Assembly (NCBI GenBank): GCA_000961575.1 | Contig: LADP01000020.1 | Coordinates: 1-64,000, forward strand | Origin: Peptococcaceae bacterium BRH_c8a | Lineage (GTDB): Bacteria; Bacillota; Desulfotomaculia; Desulfotomaculales; Desulfallaceae | Reading direction: 5' to 3' | DNA length: 64,000 nucleotides | Part shown: piece after piece, positions 14,586-22,267 of the stretch | Layout: the number at the start of each line of letters is the position of its first letter | Position numbering within the stretch: the stretch's first letter is position 1 | Position numbers and translations under genes: made by a program | Notes under the pieces: model-generated | What the model was told of the DNA's origin: nothing | The model's input: only the letters and a program-made list of their open reading frames with translations | The model's database searches: none

Positions 14586-16433
14586 TCAATGGAGTAGTTT
14601 TCTTTTGTTTGTGGAGAATCTGGAACCGGTTGGCCGTTGGTAATGTACATGCAGGATTTCTTTTGCTTTTTTACTCAAGGGGCCTCCCAGGTAATTGCGA
14701 TATAATTCCTGGACGGCGGGGTTTTCGTGCGCCCGGCGAATTTTTTTGTTTAAATCTATATTGTATAGGGCGTTGGCTCTTTTGCGGCGTACTTCTTCGA
14801 GTGCCTTACGGCTCCTTTGTTCCGCAGATATCGGTTGGCCACCGCCGCCAATGCAACCCCCGGGGCAACCCATAATTTCAATGAAATCAAGTTTTTCACC
14901 GGCTTTTACCCGTTCCAGCAGGCGCCTGGCATTTCTGGTGCCGTGGGCCACCGCCAGGCGGACAGTCTTGTCGCCCAGTTCTACGGTAGCTTCTTTAACA
15001 CCTTTCATGCCACGGAAAGTTGTAAATTCGATGCGGCCCTTTATTTCTGCCCCCCCGACTAGGGCTGAAGCTGTGCGTACCGCTGCCTCCATAACACCGC
15101 CGGTGGCGCCAAAAATATTCCCCGCACCCGTGCTGATACCGAGGGTTTCATCGAATTCCTCGTCCGGCAGCGCGTCAAAATTAATCCCTGCTTCACGGAT
15201 CATGCGTCCCAGTTCGCGCACAGTAAGCACATAATCCACGTCCCTGGTGCCCCGGGTAACCATTTCCGGTCTGGCGGCCTCGTATTTTTTGGCGGTACAC
15301 GGCATCACCGCCACCACCACCATTTTTTTAGCATCTAAATTATTTTTTTCAGCAAAATATGTTTTTACCAGTGCGCCCAGCATTTCCTGGGGTGATTTGC
15401 AGGTGGACAGGTTTGCCATGTATTCCGGGAAGAAACGTTCGCAATAACGAACCCACCCCGGGCTGCAGGATGATATAAGGGGAAGTTTACCATGGTCATT
15501 TAGCCTGTCCAGCAATTCGTGGGCTTCTTCTACAATGGTCAGGTCGGCGGCGAAAACAGTGGAAAATACGTGTTCAAACCCTATCCGCCGTAACGCTGCT
15601 ACCATTTTTCCGGTCACCACCGTGCCTACCGGCAGGCCAAAAATCTCACCCAGTGAAACTTGGGCGGCAGGTGCTGTTTGCACAACGGTAATTTGCTCCG
15701 GATTCTCAATAGCATCCCATACTTCCCGGATGTACTCTCTCTCGGCCAGGGCTGCGGTTGGGCAGACAGTCAGGCACTGGCCACAGGCTATACAGTCGGC
15801 CTCGGACATGTCCTGCATGAAAGCCGGTGCAATTACGGTGTTGAAACCTCTGCGCTGGGCCGAGTATACATTCACTTCTTGGATTTTTTTACATACCGCC
15901 TCACAACGGCGGCACTTAATGCATTTGTTATAATTTCGAGTAATAAACGAATTTTTGTTCTGAACCGGCAGGTCAAGCCGCTCGCCGGTTAGGCGAATGC
16001 TGCGTACACCCAGGTCGTCAGCCAGCCTTTGCAAATCGCAGTTCCGGTTTTTGACGCAGTTGACACAGTCAAGGTCATGCTCGGAAAGGAGCAGTTCCAG
16101 CATCCGTTTACGTGCCCGCCTAATTCGGGGGGTGTTGGTAAAAAAACGAATTCCTTCCTGCACCGGGTAAACGCAGGATGCTTGCATCGTACGGCGTCCG
16201 CCGCTTTCAACCTCCACCAAGCAGATGCGGCAGGAACCGGCAGCGCTGATATCTTGCAGGTAGCAGAGGCTCGGCACATCAATGCCAGCCAGCCTGGCTG
16301 CCTCCAGGAGGTTGGCCGTATCCGCCGGAACACTTATTTCGCGATCATTAATCCATATTTTTATTTCTTGTACATCCGGTGCAGCCGTTTGCCGGCCGGT
16401 CGTCTCCGTCTGATTGTCAACATGTTGTGGCAT
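14586..16433 (-). CDS. [FeFe]-hydrogenase, HndD/HydA-like catalytic subunit
   Basis: 615 aa. Order of domains: an N-terminal 2Fe-2S ferredoxin domain (SLCYLQDISAAGSCRICLVEV...QASC), a His-Cys3 cluster site (HDLDCVNCVKNRNCDLQ), two [4Fe-4S] motifs (CIKCRRCEAVC; CIACGQCLTVCP), the H-cluster domain with SSCSPGW, MPCTAKKYEA and MGCPGGCIGGGGQP, and a C-terminal small-subunit-like tail. These are the signatures of monomeric or NADH/NADP-linked [FeFe]-hydrogenases. The usual NuoE/NuoF-like partners (HndA-C) are not next to it, so it may act alone or with ferredoxin. GGGGG lies just before the ATG. It is cytoplasmic: no signal peptide is seen. It is in the same orientation as the lactate gene set upstream but separated by 120 bp. 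Confidence 0.95.
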   Translation of the reverse strand: MPQHVDNQTETTGRQTAAPDVQEIKIWINDREISVPADTANLLEAARLAGIDVPSLCYLQDISAAGSCRICLVEVESGGRRTMQASCVYPVQEGIRFFTNTPRIRRARKRMLELLLSEHDLDCVNCVKNRNCDLQRLADDLGVRSIRLTGERLDLPVQNKNSFITRNYNKCIKCRRCEAVCKKIQEVNVYSAQRRGFNTVIAPAFMQDMSEADCIACGQCLTVCPTAALAEREYIREVWDAIENPEQITVVQTAPAAQVSLGEIFGLPVGTVVTGKMVAALRRIGFEHVFSTVFAADLTIVEEAHELLDRLNDHGKLPLISSCSPGWVRYCERFFPEYMANLSTCKSPQEMLGALVKTYFAEKNNLDAKKMVVVAVMPCTAKKYEAARPEMVTRGTRDVDYVLTVRELGRMIREAGINFDALPDEEFDETLGISTGAGNIFGATGGVMEAAVRTASALVGGAEIKGRIEFTTFRGMKGVKEATVELGDKTVRLAVAHGTRNARRLLERVKAGEKLDFIEIMGCPGGCIGGGGQPISAEQRSRKALEEVRRKRANALYNIDLNKKIRRAHENPAVQELYRNYLGGPLSKKAKEILHVHYQRPTGSRFSTNKRKLLH

Positions 16434-16507
16434 GGTACTACCCCCGTGTTAAAATATGGTCGGAGTTTATTTTGTGAACCCTAGCCTTTTTTCATACACG
16501 GGAAATT

Positions 16508-16552
16508 GAAAGTCCATACTCTTTGACTTTGGACTTTCGACCTTTAACCTAT
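16508..16552. repeat. GACTTTG/GACTTTC heptamer element
   Basis: Contains AAAGTCC, TTTGACTTTGGACTTTCGACC and related 7-mers in both orientations. It is the best preserved of three such blocks (also 12305-12346 and 34985-35034) and can form a short hairpin. It lies in the gap between the hydrogenase and LarA-like genes. Confidence 0.55.
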
Positions 16553-16555
16553 GCA

Positions 16556-17809
16556 TTATGGCAGGGGTACCAGCCTGCTCCGCCAGTCAAATTCCAATTC
16601 CTCTGGATGGCCCACTATTTCCACGGCCTGGTTCTGACGTAACTCGGCAAGCAGGGCGGTGGACGCTCGCATGTCGGTAAGCTGTAGCGTATTTTTGATA
16701 TGCATTACCCGGGCTTCCTCAGGTTGTACATAACCCAGGCTCTCCAGCGCCGTTTCAATGGTGGCGCGGTCGTCCGGCAAAGTGATGGGCTGCATGGCTC
16801 GCTTGATAAAAGTGCTGGTAACCACATTTTTAATAGTGGCGTCCCAGTCAATTTTACTTACCAGTCGCCTGGTAGTGAAATCTGCTAGGCCGATGCCGTT
16901 GGCGTTGCCATGGGTCTCATCGGTCAAATCCAGCACCGCAACGTGCTGAATGCGAGGTTGTTCCGGTTCATGGACGCCCATGATGCGCATGCGGCCAATG
17001 ACATTGGTATCCATGCCGGTGCCGCTATAATTTTTGCCCATTTTTTCCACGATGAGCAAATCTAGATTGTTAACGGGTAACCGGGGTAGGATCTTTCTGG
17101 CTTCATTAAGCAGCTTTTCTTCACCGGCGGCGAACTGCTCCGGTGGCAGAGCCTTTATTTTCATGGTATCCTTGTGGGCATCCTCTAGGATGGCCAGGCC
17201 CATTACGATGGGTATGTTATCCATGATTAATCTGGCTGCGTCCGGAATTATTTTATGTAGTTCCATAGCCCCGGAACGGTGCAGGGTTCTGGCGCCTTCC
17301 GGCCCGCCCAGTCCAATGGTAATCATCTTTTGCAGCCCACTTTCAGCGGGACCGTGGAAGGCGGTATGTTCTTTGACCCGGTTTACTACCACTATGGCGT
17401 CACACTGGCGGGCGATTTCGGTTACGTATACCTGAACACCCCGGTCAAGAACGCCAACTTGCTTGCATTCAGCCCCGGTACGCACTGGAGCGCCAACGTT
17501 ATCTTCAGTAATTTTCAATGCGTCGAGGATCTGCCGCTGCCCATCGTCGGTGCCGCCCCCGTGACTGCCCATAGCGGCAATAATCTCCGGTTTGGCATCT
17601 AACGATTTAATAAATTTAACCACTTCGGATAAAATGTCAGTGATATTGGTTATCCCCCGGCTACCGGCGGTAACGCCCACCTTCTGGCCGGGTTTGATTT
17701 TTTCCGCCAGACCACATCGGCGTAATTCTTCGCGTACTGTGCCGGTTACGTCTTCAAGGCGCTGGTGGGGAAAGTTTTGCTTGATACTAACCATTTTGGG
17801 TAACTTCAT
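16556..17809 (-). CDS. LarA-like (lactate racemase family) protein
   Basis: 417 aa. The overall pattern fits the nickel-pincer lactate racemase (Lar_N / DUF2088) superfamily: an N-terminal domain with GVTAGSRGI, then IIAAMGSHGGGTDDGQ, NRVKEHTAFHGPAESGLQKM and GLGGPEGARTLH. The usual LarA D-x-T-R-like segment appears here as AGSRGI and the HR loop as GSHGGGT, so this may be a subfamily with another 2-hydroxy-acid substrate. LarA enzymes interconvert L- and D-lactate using a pyridinium-thioamide nickel cofactor; larB, larC and larE are not nearby. GGAGGT precedes the ATG. Its place next to GlcF/GlcD-like genes suggests it feeds one lactate isomer to the dehydrogenase. Confidence 0.7.
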   Translation of the reverse strand: MKLPKMVSIKQNFPHQRLEDVTGTVREELRRCGLAEKIKPGQKVGVTAGSRGITNITDILSEVVKFIKSLDAKPEIIAAMGSHGGGTDDGQRQILDALKITEDNVGAPVRTGAECKQVGVLDRGVQVYVTEIARQCDAIVVVNRVKEHTAFHGPAESGLQKMITIGLGGPEGARTLHRSGAMELHKIIPDAARLIMDNIPIVMGLAILEDAHKDTMKIKALPPEQFAAGEEKLLNEARKILPRLPVNNLDLLIVEKMGKNYSGTGMDTNVIGRMRIMGVHEPEQPRIQHVAVLDLTDETHGNANGIGLADFTTRRLVSKIDWDATIKNVVTSTFIKRAMQPITLPDDRATIETALESLGYVQPEEARVMHIKNTLQLTDMRASTALLAELRQNQAVEIVGHPEELEFDWRSRLVPLP

Positions 17810-17904
17810 TTTGACCTCCGTAATAAAAATTGTTTATTTAGCTTTAATAGCATGGCGCATGTTTAGCAATTATATTTATTTACCCATGCTCAGCCTCATT
17901 ATTT

Positions 17905-17939
17905 CAGGCACCTGTAGGGGCACCCCTAGCGGGTGCCTG
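17905..17939. terminator. Nested hairpin at the 3' end of the GlcF-like gene
   Basis: Outer stem CAGGCACC / GGTGCCTG encloses an inner stem TAGGGG / CCCCTA. The stop codon of the minus-strand gene lies inside the structure. There is no U-run, so it may act as a 3'-end stabiliser rather than a terminator. Confidence 0.55.
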
Positions 17940-19161
17940 TTTTCATGCTCCTGGCCAGCAAGTCGACGGTGTGAACCACCTTGGCAGTGCTCCCTGCTTG
18001 CTTAAGCGAGCGCTGTATCTGCATCCGGCAAGATGGGCAGCCGGTGGCTACTATATCGGCACCCGTCGTCAGGATGGCGGTACATTTTTTGCGGCCGATG
18101 GCACCGGATATGGCGTGGTGCTCTAGTTGAAACGAGCCGGATGCACCGCAGCAGTGGTTGGCGTTGTTCATTTCAACCAACTCCAATCCGTCAATGGACT
18201 GAAGTAAATATCGCGGTTGTTTGGTTATGTTCTGGTACCGAACCAGGTGGCAGGGGTCGTGGTAGGTTACCCGGGCCGGTGTTCCCAGCCGGCCGGGACG
18301 CAGGTTCACCCGAGTTAAAAACTCGCTGATGTCGTAAACCGGGAAAGGCAGGTTCAGGCCTGCCGCAGGGTAATCCTGTTTCCAGGCCGAACCACAGGTA
18401 GCGCAGTCTACCACCAGTGCCTCAACACCGGCCGCCTGGAAGGAGTCCGCATTCTTTTGGGCCAAATGCAGGAAAGAATTTCGTTCGCCGCTAACCAGCG
18501 CCGGCATGCCGCAGCACAACTGGTCTGGGATAACCACCTTGCACCCGACAGCGGTTAAAACTTTGACCACATTTTTACCAGTCTCGGTATAAATGTAGTT
18601 GCTCATGCAGCCGGTGAAGTAACCAACTCTCATCCGAGTTCGGCCGGACGTTGTGACTATACCGGGCAACCCGGAGCGCAAAGGTAGGGCAGCGACAGGG
18701 GGCAGTAGCGATTCTTTTTCCCGCCACCCGCCGGGCAATATTTCGGCCTTTCTGACCAGCCTTTGCATCCCGCTTTGCTGGTATAACGCCAGACCTTTGG
18801 CAGCTAGGTTAAGCCTGCCCTCATTGGTTAAGAAGTGTTGCAGCACGTTTTTTTTGACAAAGGGCAGGGACAGCTTTTCCGTGGCTTGTTCCCGGGCTGC
18901 CAATACCAGGCGGGCGGTGGGAACCCCGTTGGGACAGTACTCCTCGCATCGGCGGCATAGTAGACAGTACGAAATAATCCGGCGGTAATGTTCAGTATGC
19001 TCCAGGGTGCCATTGAGGATGGCTTTATAAAGCTGCACTTTTCCCCGGGCTACCATGGGCTCGTTGGGCAGTTCGGCGAAAATCGGACAGACTGAGCGGC
19101 ACTTACCGCAGCGGCCGCAGCGGGCTATTGACTGTAATATATCGGCTGTGTTAGTGTTCAT
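17926..19161 (-). CDS. GlcF/LldF-like Fe-S subunit of 2-hydroxyacid (lactate) dehydrogenase
   Basis: 411 aa. Two N-terminal [4Fe-4S] motifs (CGRCGKCRSVCP and CLLCRRCEEYCP) are followed by two CCG domains (LCCGMPALVSG with a later CATCGSAW; CCGASGSF with CPSCRMQ). This is the architecture of glycolate oxidase GlcF and related lactate dehydrogenase subunits, which take electrons from the flavoprotein and pass them to quinone or another carrier. The start at 19161 overlaps the last 11 bp of the upstream flavoprotein gene, and AGGAGCGGAAGG precedes it, so the two are translationally coupled. No membrane segment is visible. Confidence 0.88.
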   Translation of the reverse strand: MNTNTADILQSIARCGRCGKCRSVCPIFAELPNEPMVARGKVQLYKAILNGTLEHTEHYRRIISYCLLCRRCEEYCPNGVPTARLVLAAREQATEKLSLPFVKKNVLQHFLTNEGRLNLAAKGLALYQQSGMQRLVRKAEILPGGWREKESLLPPVAALPLRSGLPGIVTTSGRTRMRVGYFTGCMSNYIYTETGKNVVKVLTAVGCKVVIPDQLCCGMPALVSGERNSFLHLAQKNADSFQAAGVEALVVDCATCGSAWKQDYPAAGLNLPFPVYDISEFLTRVNLRPGRLGTPARVTYHDPCHLVRYQNITKQPRYLLQSIDGLELVEMNNANHCCGASGSFQLEHHAISGAIGRKKCTAILTTGADIVATGCPSCRMQIQRSLKQAGSTAKVVHTVDLLARSMKTGTR

Positions 19162-20539
19162 GCCTTCCGCTCCTGAAAATTTTACCGGGATTTAAAACGC
19201 CTTGGGGATCAAGGGTTTCTTTAATTCGCCGCATAAAATCAAGCTCATGCGGACTGAACTCCAGGTGCATAAAAGGTGCTTTTAGGATGCCGATACCATG
19301 TTCTCCACTAAGCGTTCCGCCCAGAGCAACCGCGGCCTGGAATATCTCTTCAATCGCCGCTTCCACCCGTTGCATTTCTTCGGGATCGTTTTCGTCGGCA
19401 ATAATGTTGGGGTGCAAGTTACCGTCTCCGGCGTGTCCGAAAATGACCAGGTTAATTCCGTACTTATCACGGATTTGCTGCAATTGCATAATTATTTCCG
19501 GCACTTTGCTGCGCGGTACTGTTGCATCTTCGGAAATTTTGGTGGGCTTGATTTGCACCAGAGCTGCAGAAATTGCTTTCCTGGCCCGCCAGATCATTTC
19601 CCGTTCCTCGTGTTTTTGAGCTACCACCACTTCCCGGGCACCGGTTTCCCGGCATACCCGGGCTACAATATCCGCCTCTTCAGCCACGGCGCTTTCCATA
19701 CCATCCACTTCAATAATTAGTATCGCCTCGGCGTCCTGCGGCAGCTCACAGCCGGAATAACGAGTTACGCACTGGATAGTCATCCGATCCATAATCTCTA
19801 AAGTGGCGGGAATGACACCTGAGGTTGAGATCTTAACGACGGATTCCCCCGCTTTTAACAGGTCGTCGTAAGCCGCCATCAGCGTTCTTACTGCTCGTGG
19901 ACGGGGGATAAGCCTTAGCGTGGCCTCGGTGATAATACCCAGCGTGCCTTCACTGCCCACCAGCAGCCTGGTCAGGTCATAGCCGCTAACATTTTTTACT
20001 GTTTTACCGCCTGTGCGTAGCACTTCCCCGGTGGGAGACACTATTTCCAGGCCCAGTACATAGTCTCTGGTGACCCCGTATTTAAACCCCCTAGGGCCTC
20101 CGGCGCACTCGGCAATGTTTCCGCCGATGGTGCATGCATCGCTGCTGGCCGGGTCTGGTGGGTAAAACAACCCCACCTTTTCGGCAGCCTGGTGCAGTTG
20201 GGCGGTAACCACTCCGGGCTGCACTACAGCCAGCAGGTTTTCCCTGTCAATTTCCAGGATGCGGTTCATGTCGGTGAGTACAATTACAATGCCGCCTTTT
20301 ACGGGCAGCGAGCCGCCGCTTAGGCCGGTGCCTGCGCCCCGGGGGTAAAGAGGGATGCCCTTTTCATTGGCTAGTTTGACAATAGATGCAACCTGGTCTC
20401 TGTCCTGGGGTTTGACTACCAGGTTGGGCATAAAACTGCGGAAAGTGGCGTCATACCCGTAACAAAAAAGCTCTTCCGGGGCGGTAAAAACTTTATCTTT
20501 ACCAGCTATTGCGGTGAGTTGTTTAATCACTTGTTGCAT
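19151..20539 (-). CDS. GlcD-like FAD-binding D-lactate/glycolate dehydrogenase
   Basis: 462 aa, the typical GlcD length. The N-terminal PCMH FAD domain has YPRGAGTGLSGGSLP, VQPGVVTAQLH, CTIGGNIAECAGGPRGFKYG and VGSEGTLGIITEATLRL; the C-terminal FAD-oxidase domain ends with NLVIFGHAGDGNLHPNI and GEHGIGILKAPFM. These enzymes oxidise D-lactate or glycolate. With the overlapping GlcF-like gene and the LarA-like gene it forms a likely lactate oxidation operon, suiting a sulfate reducer that uses lactate. AAAAGGAGATACTA precedes the ATG. A striking 25-bp inverted repeat lies just upstream. Confidence 0.9.
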   Translation of the reverse strand: MQQVIKQLTAIAGKDKVFTAPEELFCYGYDATFRSFMPNLVVKPQDRDQVASIVKLANEKGIPLYPRGAGTGLSGGSLPVKGGIVIVLTDMNRILEIDRENLLAVVQPGVVTAQLHQAAEKVGLFYPPDPASSDACTIGGNIAECAGGPRGFKYGVTRDYVLGLEIVSPTGEVLRTGGKTVKNVSGYDLTRLLVGSEGTLGIITEATLRLIPRPRAVRTLMAAYDDLLKAGESVVKISTSGVIPATLEIMDRMTIQCVTRYSGCELPQDAEAILIIEVDGMESAVAEEADIVARVCRETGAREVVVAQKHEEREMIWRARKAISAALVQIKPTKISEDATVPRSKVPEIIMQLQQIRDKYGINLVIFGHAGDGNLHPNIIADENDPEEMQRVEAAIEEIFQAAVALGGTLSGEHGIGILKAPFMHLEFSPHELDFMRRIKETLDPQGVLNPGKIFRSGRHEH

Positions 20540-20554
20540 TAGTATCTCCTTTTG

Positions 20555-20614
20555 GGGGTCAGGCCTTGCAAAATTGCAAATTTTTAAAATTGCAATTTTG
20601 CAAGGCCTGACCCC
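20555..20614. repeat. Perfect 25-bp inverted repeat, REP/MITE-like
   Basis: Arms 20555-20579 and 20590-20614 are perfect inverted copies beginning GGGGTCAGGCCTTGC, separated by the 10-bp spacer ATTTTTAAAA; each arm also contains a smaller palindrome TTGCAAAATTGCAA. It lies 16 bp upstream of the glcD-like start codon. It looks like a mobile palindromic element, such as those spread by REP-associated transposases, rather than a terminator, because no U-tract follows. Confidence 0.85.
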
Positions 20615-20772
20615 TCTCTGTATATATAAATTGGTTTTTACAATCTAATGATTGAATATTAATACTGCCAGCTTAGGTAGTCAATAAAAAACCGCGCATA
20701 ATAGAAGGGTGACTATGAAAAAAAATGGGCCACATAAGCTAGACAGGCAGGAAATAACCGGCGGGGGTGGAA

Positions 20773-20778
20773 TATAAT
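20773..20778 (+). promoter_or_regulatory. Probable -10 element for the cobalamin-riboswitch transcript
   Basis: TATAAT preceded by GGAA, placed about 20 bp before the riboswitch fold begins. No good -35 hexamer is seen at 17 bp, so this is only a probable promoter. Confidence 0.35.
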
Positions 20779-20796
20779 CTAAGGAAAATTAAATAC

Positions 20797-20966
20797 ATTG
20801 CGCAGCAGGTGCCCCACGGGGAGAATAGGGAACCGGGTGAGAATCCCGGGCGGTCCCGCCACTGTAACCGGGGTAGCCCCCGCCGAAACGCCACTGGGTA
20901 AAACCGGGAAGGCGGTGGTACGGGCGATTGATTCGGAAGCCAGGAGACCTGCCTGCTTGCGCGATG
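20797..20966 (+). ncRNA. Cobalamin (B12) riboswitch
   Basis: Recognised by the ordered conserved blocks: GGTGCCCC at the start, GGGAACCGGGTGAGAATCCCGGGC..., GTCCCGCCACTGTAACCGGGG, GCCACTGGGTAAAACCGGGAAGGC, and the B12 box GAAGCCAGGAGACCTGCC near 20936-20953. Flanking TTGCGCA and TTGCGCGA can close the P1 stem. It is followed by a terminator hairpin and then cobT. B12 binding is expected to favour termination or block expression, so cobT is repressed when cobalamin is plentiful. Confidence 0.95.
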
Positions 20967-20997
20967 CGCCGTTTTTGGGCATTTAAGTGGATGATGG

Positions 20998-21037
20998 AAA
21001 AGTTCACGGTCATTTGACTGTGGGCTTTTTGTTTTTG
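20998..21037 (+). terminator. Riboswitch expression-platform terminator
   Basis: Imperfect stem formed by AAAAGTTCACGGTCA and TGACTGTGGGCTTTT, followed by TGTTTTTG. It lies between the aptamer and the cobT ribosome binding site, where a premature terminator is expected. Confidence 0.7.
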
Positions 21038-21062
21038 TTAACTAGAAAAAGGAGGGGTAATT

Positions 21063-22136
21063 ATGTTATTGCAACAAACTGTACAGATGATTGGCGAGCT
21101 TGATGCGGAGGCCATGGGTAAGGCCAGGGATCGTATGGACAACTTGATTAAACCGCCGGGCAGCCTCGGAGAGCTGGAGTTAATGGCTGTAAGGATAGCC
21201 GGGGTTACTGGCAACCCGCGGCCACAGGTAGGCAAGCGTTCGGTAATTGTTATGGCCGGTGATCACGGTGTGTTAGAAGAGGGAGTCAGTGCAGCATCTC
21301 AGGAAGTAACCGGACAAATGCTGCCTGCATTCATTAACGGCGTGGCCGGCATCGGGGTGCTGGCTCGCCACGCTGGGGCGACTTTAACCGTTGTAGATAT
21401 TGGCGTGGTCGGCGAAGTGAATGTGCCCGGTGTACTAAACCGTAAAGTTAGGCCGGGTACCGGCAATATTGCTGCCGGCCCGGCGATGACCAGGGATGAG
21501 GCAATGGCCGCCTTGGAAGTGGGTATCGCGGTAGCAGTGGCGGAAACTGAACAGGGCAGCACCCTGATAGCCCTTGGTGATATGGGCATTGGCAATACCA
21601 CCCCTTCCAGCGCCATACTGGCAGTGTTTGGCGGTTATGACGCCATACATGTAACCGGGCGGGGCACCCTGATTAACGACGAAGTGTTGGAGAACAAAAG
21701 ACAGGCGGTGGTCAAGGCTCTAGAAGTGAACAAGCCGGATCGTTCGGACGGGGTGGATGTACTGGCCAAAGTGGGCGGCCTGGAAATTGCCGGTTTGGCC
21801 GGAGTGATACTGGGCTGTGCATCGCGGCGGGTGCCTGTACTGGTGGACGGGTTTATCACCGGCGCCGCCGCGTTGGTGGCTGCTTCGATCGCGCCGGCCT
21901 CCAAAAACTACATGTTTGCGTCCCACCAGTCAGCTGAACCAGGTCACCGCATGATGCTGGAGATGCTGGGATTGACTCCTGTGTTGGTGGCCGGCATGCG
22001 CCTTGGCGAGGGTACCGGTGCAGCGCTGGTGATGCATATAATAGAAGCTGCCTGCCGGGTGCTGGACGAGATGATTACCTTCCAGGAAGCAGGTGTAGCC
22101 GACATGGAAGAGGACAAACTACTCAAGGAAAACTAA
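21063..22136 (+). CDS. cobT: Nicotinate-nucleotide--dimethylbenzimidazole phosphoribosyltransferase
   Basis: 357 aa, the normal CobT length. Family signatures include KPPGSLGELE near the N-terminus, VIVMAGDHGVLEEGVSA, IALGDMGIGNTTPSSAI and the C-terminal catalytic-region segment FASHQSAEPGHRMMLEMLGL, with the glutamate-bearing LGEGTGAAL. The enzyme transfers phosphoribose from nicotinate mononucleotide to dimethylbenzimidazole (or an analogue) to make the lower-ligand nucleotide of cobalamin. AAAGGAGGGG precedes the ATG. It is controlled by the cobalamin riboswitch immediately upstream. No other cob gene lies in the window. Confidence 0.96.
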   Translation: MLLQQTVQMIGELDAEAMGKARDRMDNLIKPPGSLGELELMAVRIAGVTGNPRPQVGKRSVIVMAGDHGVLEEGVSAASQEVTGQMLPAFINGVAGIGVLARHAGATLTVVDIGVVGEVNVPGVLNRKVRPGTGNIAAGPAMTRDEAMAALEVGIAVAVAETEQGSTLIALGDMGIGNTTPSSAILAVFGGYDAIHVTGRGTLINDEVLENKRQAVVKALEVNKPDRSDGVDVLAKVGGLEIAGLAGVILGCASRRVPVLVDGFITGAAALVAASIAPASKNYMFASHQSAEPGHRMMLEMLGLTPVLVAGMRLGEGTGAALVMHIIEAACRVLDEMITFQEAGVADMEEDKLLKEN

Positions 22137-22146
22137 ACCGCGGCTA

Positions 22147-22196
22147 GGAGACATACCTCAGCCCAAAAGCCAGTCCCCAAATAGAGGTGTATCCCC
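22147..22196. repeat. REP-like GGRGACAYACCTC...GAGGTGTATCCCC element
   Basis: Imperfect inverted arms GGAGACATACCTC (22147-22159) and GAGGTGTATCCCC (22184-22196). Related elements at 42877-42909 and 50964-51014 share the GGGGACACACC/TGTCCCC core, suggesting one dispersed family. Confidence 0.5.
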
Positions 22197-22230
22197 TTGC
22201 CAAATGCCAAACTAGTCACGAAAAAAATAT

Positions 22231-22255
22231 ACCACCAGGCAATAGTCCTGGTGGT
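22231..22255. terminator. Convergent terminator of cobT and the PK_C-like gene
   Basis: Perfect 9-bp stem ACCACCAGG / CCTGGTGGT with a 7-nt loop. The minus strand continues into ATATTTTTTT and the plus strand into AAGTGTTTCTTTTT, so it can end both converging transcripts. Confidence 0.85.
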
Positions 22256-22267
22256 AAGTGTTTCTTT

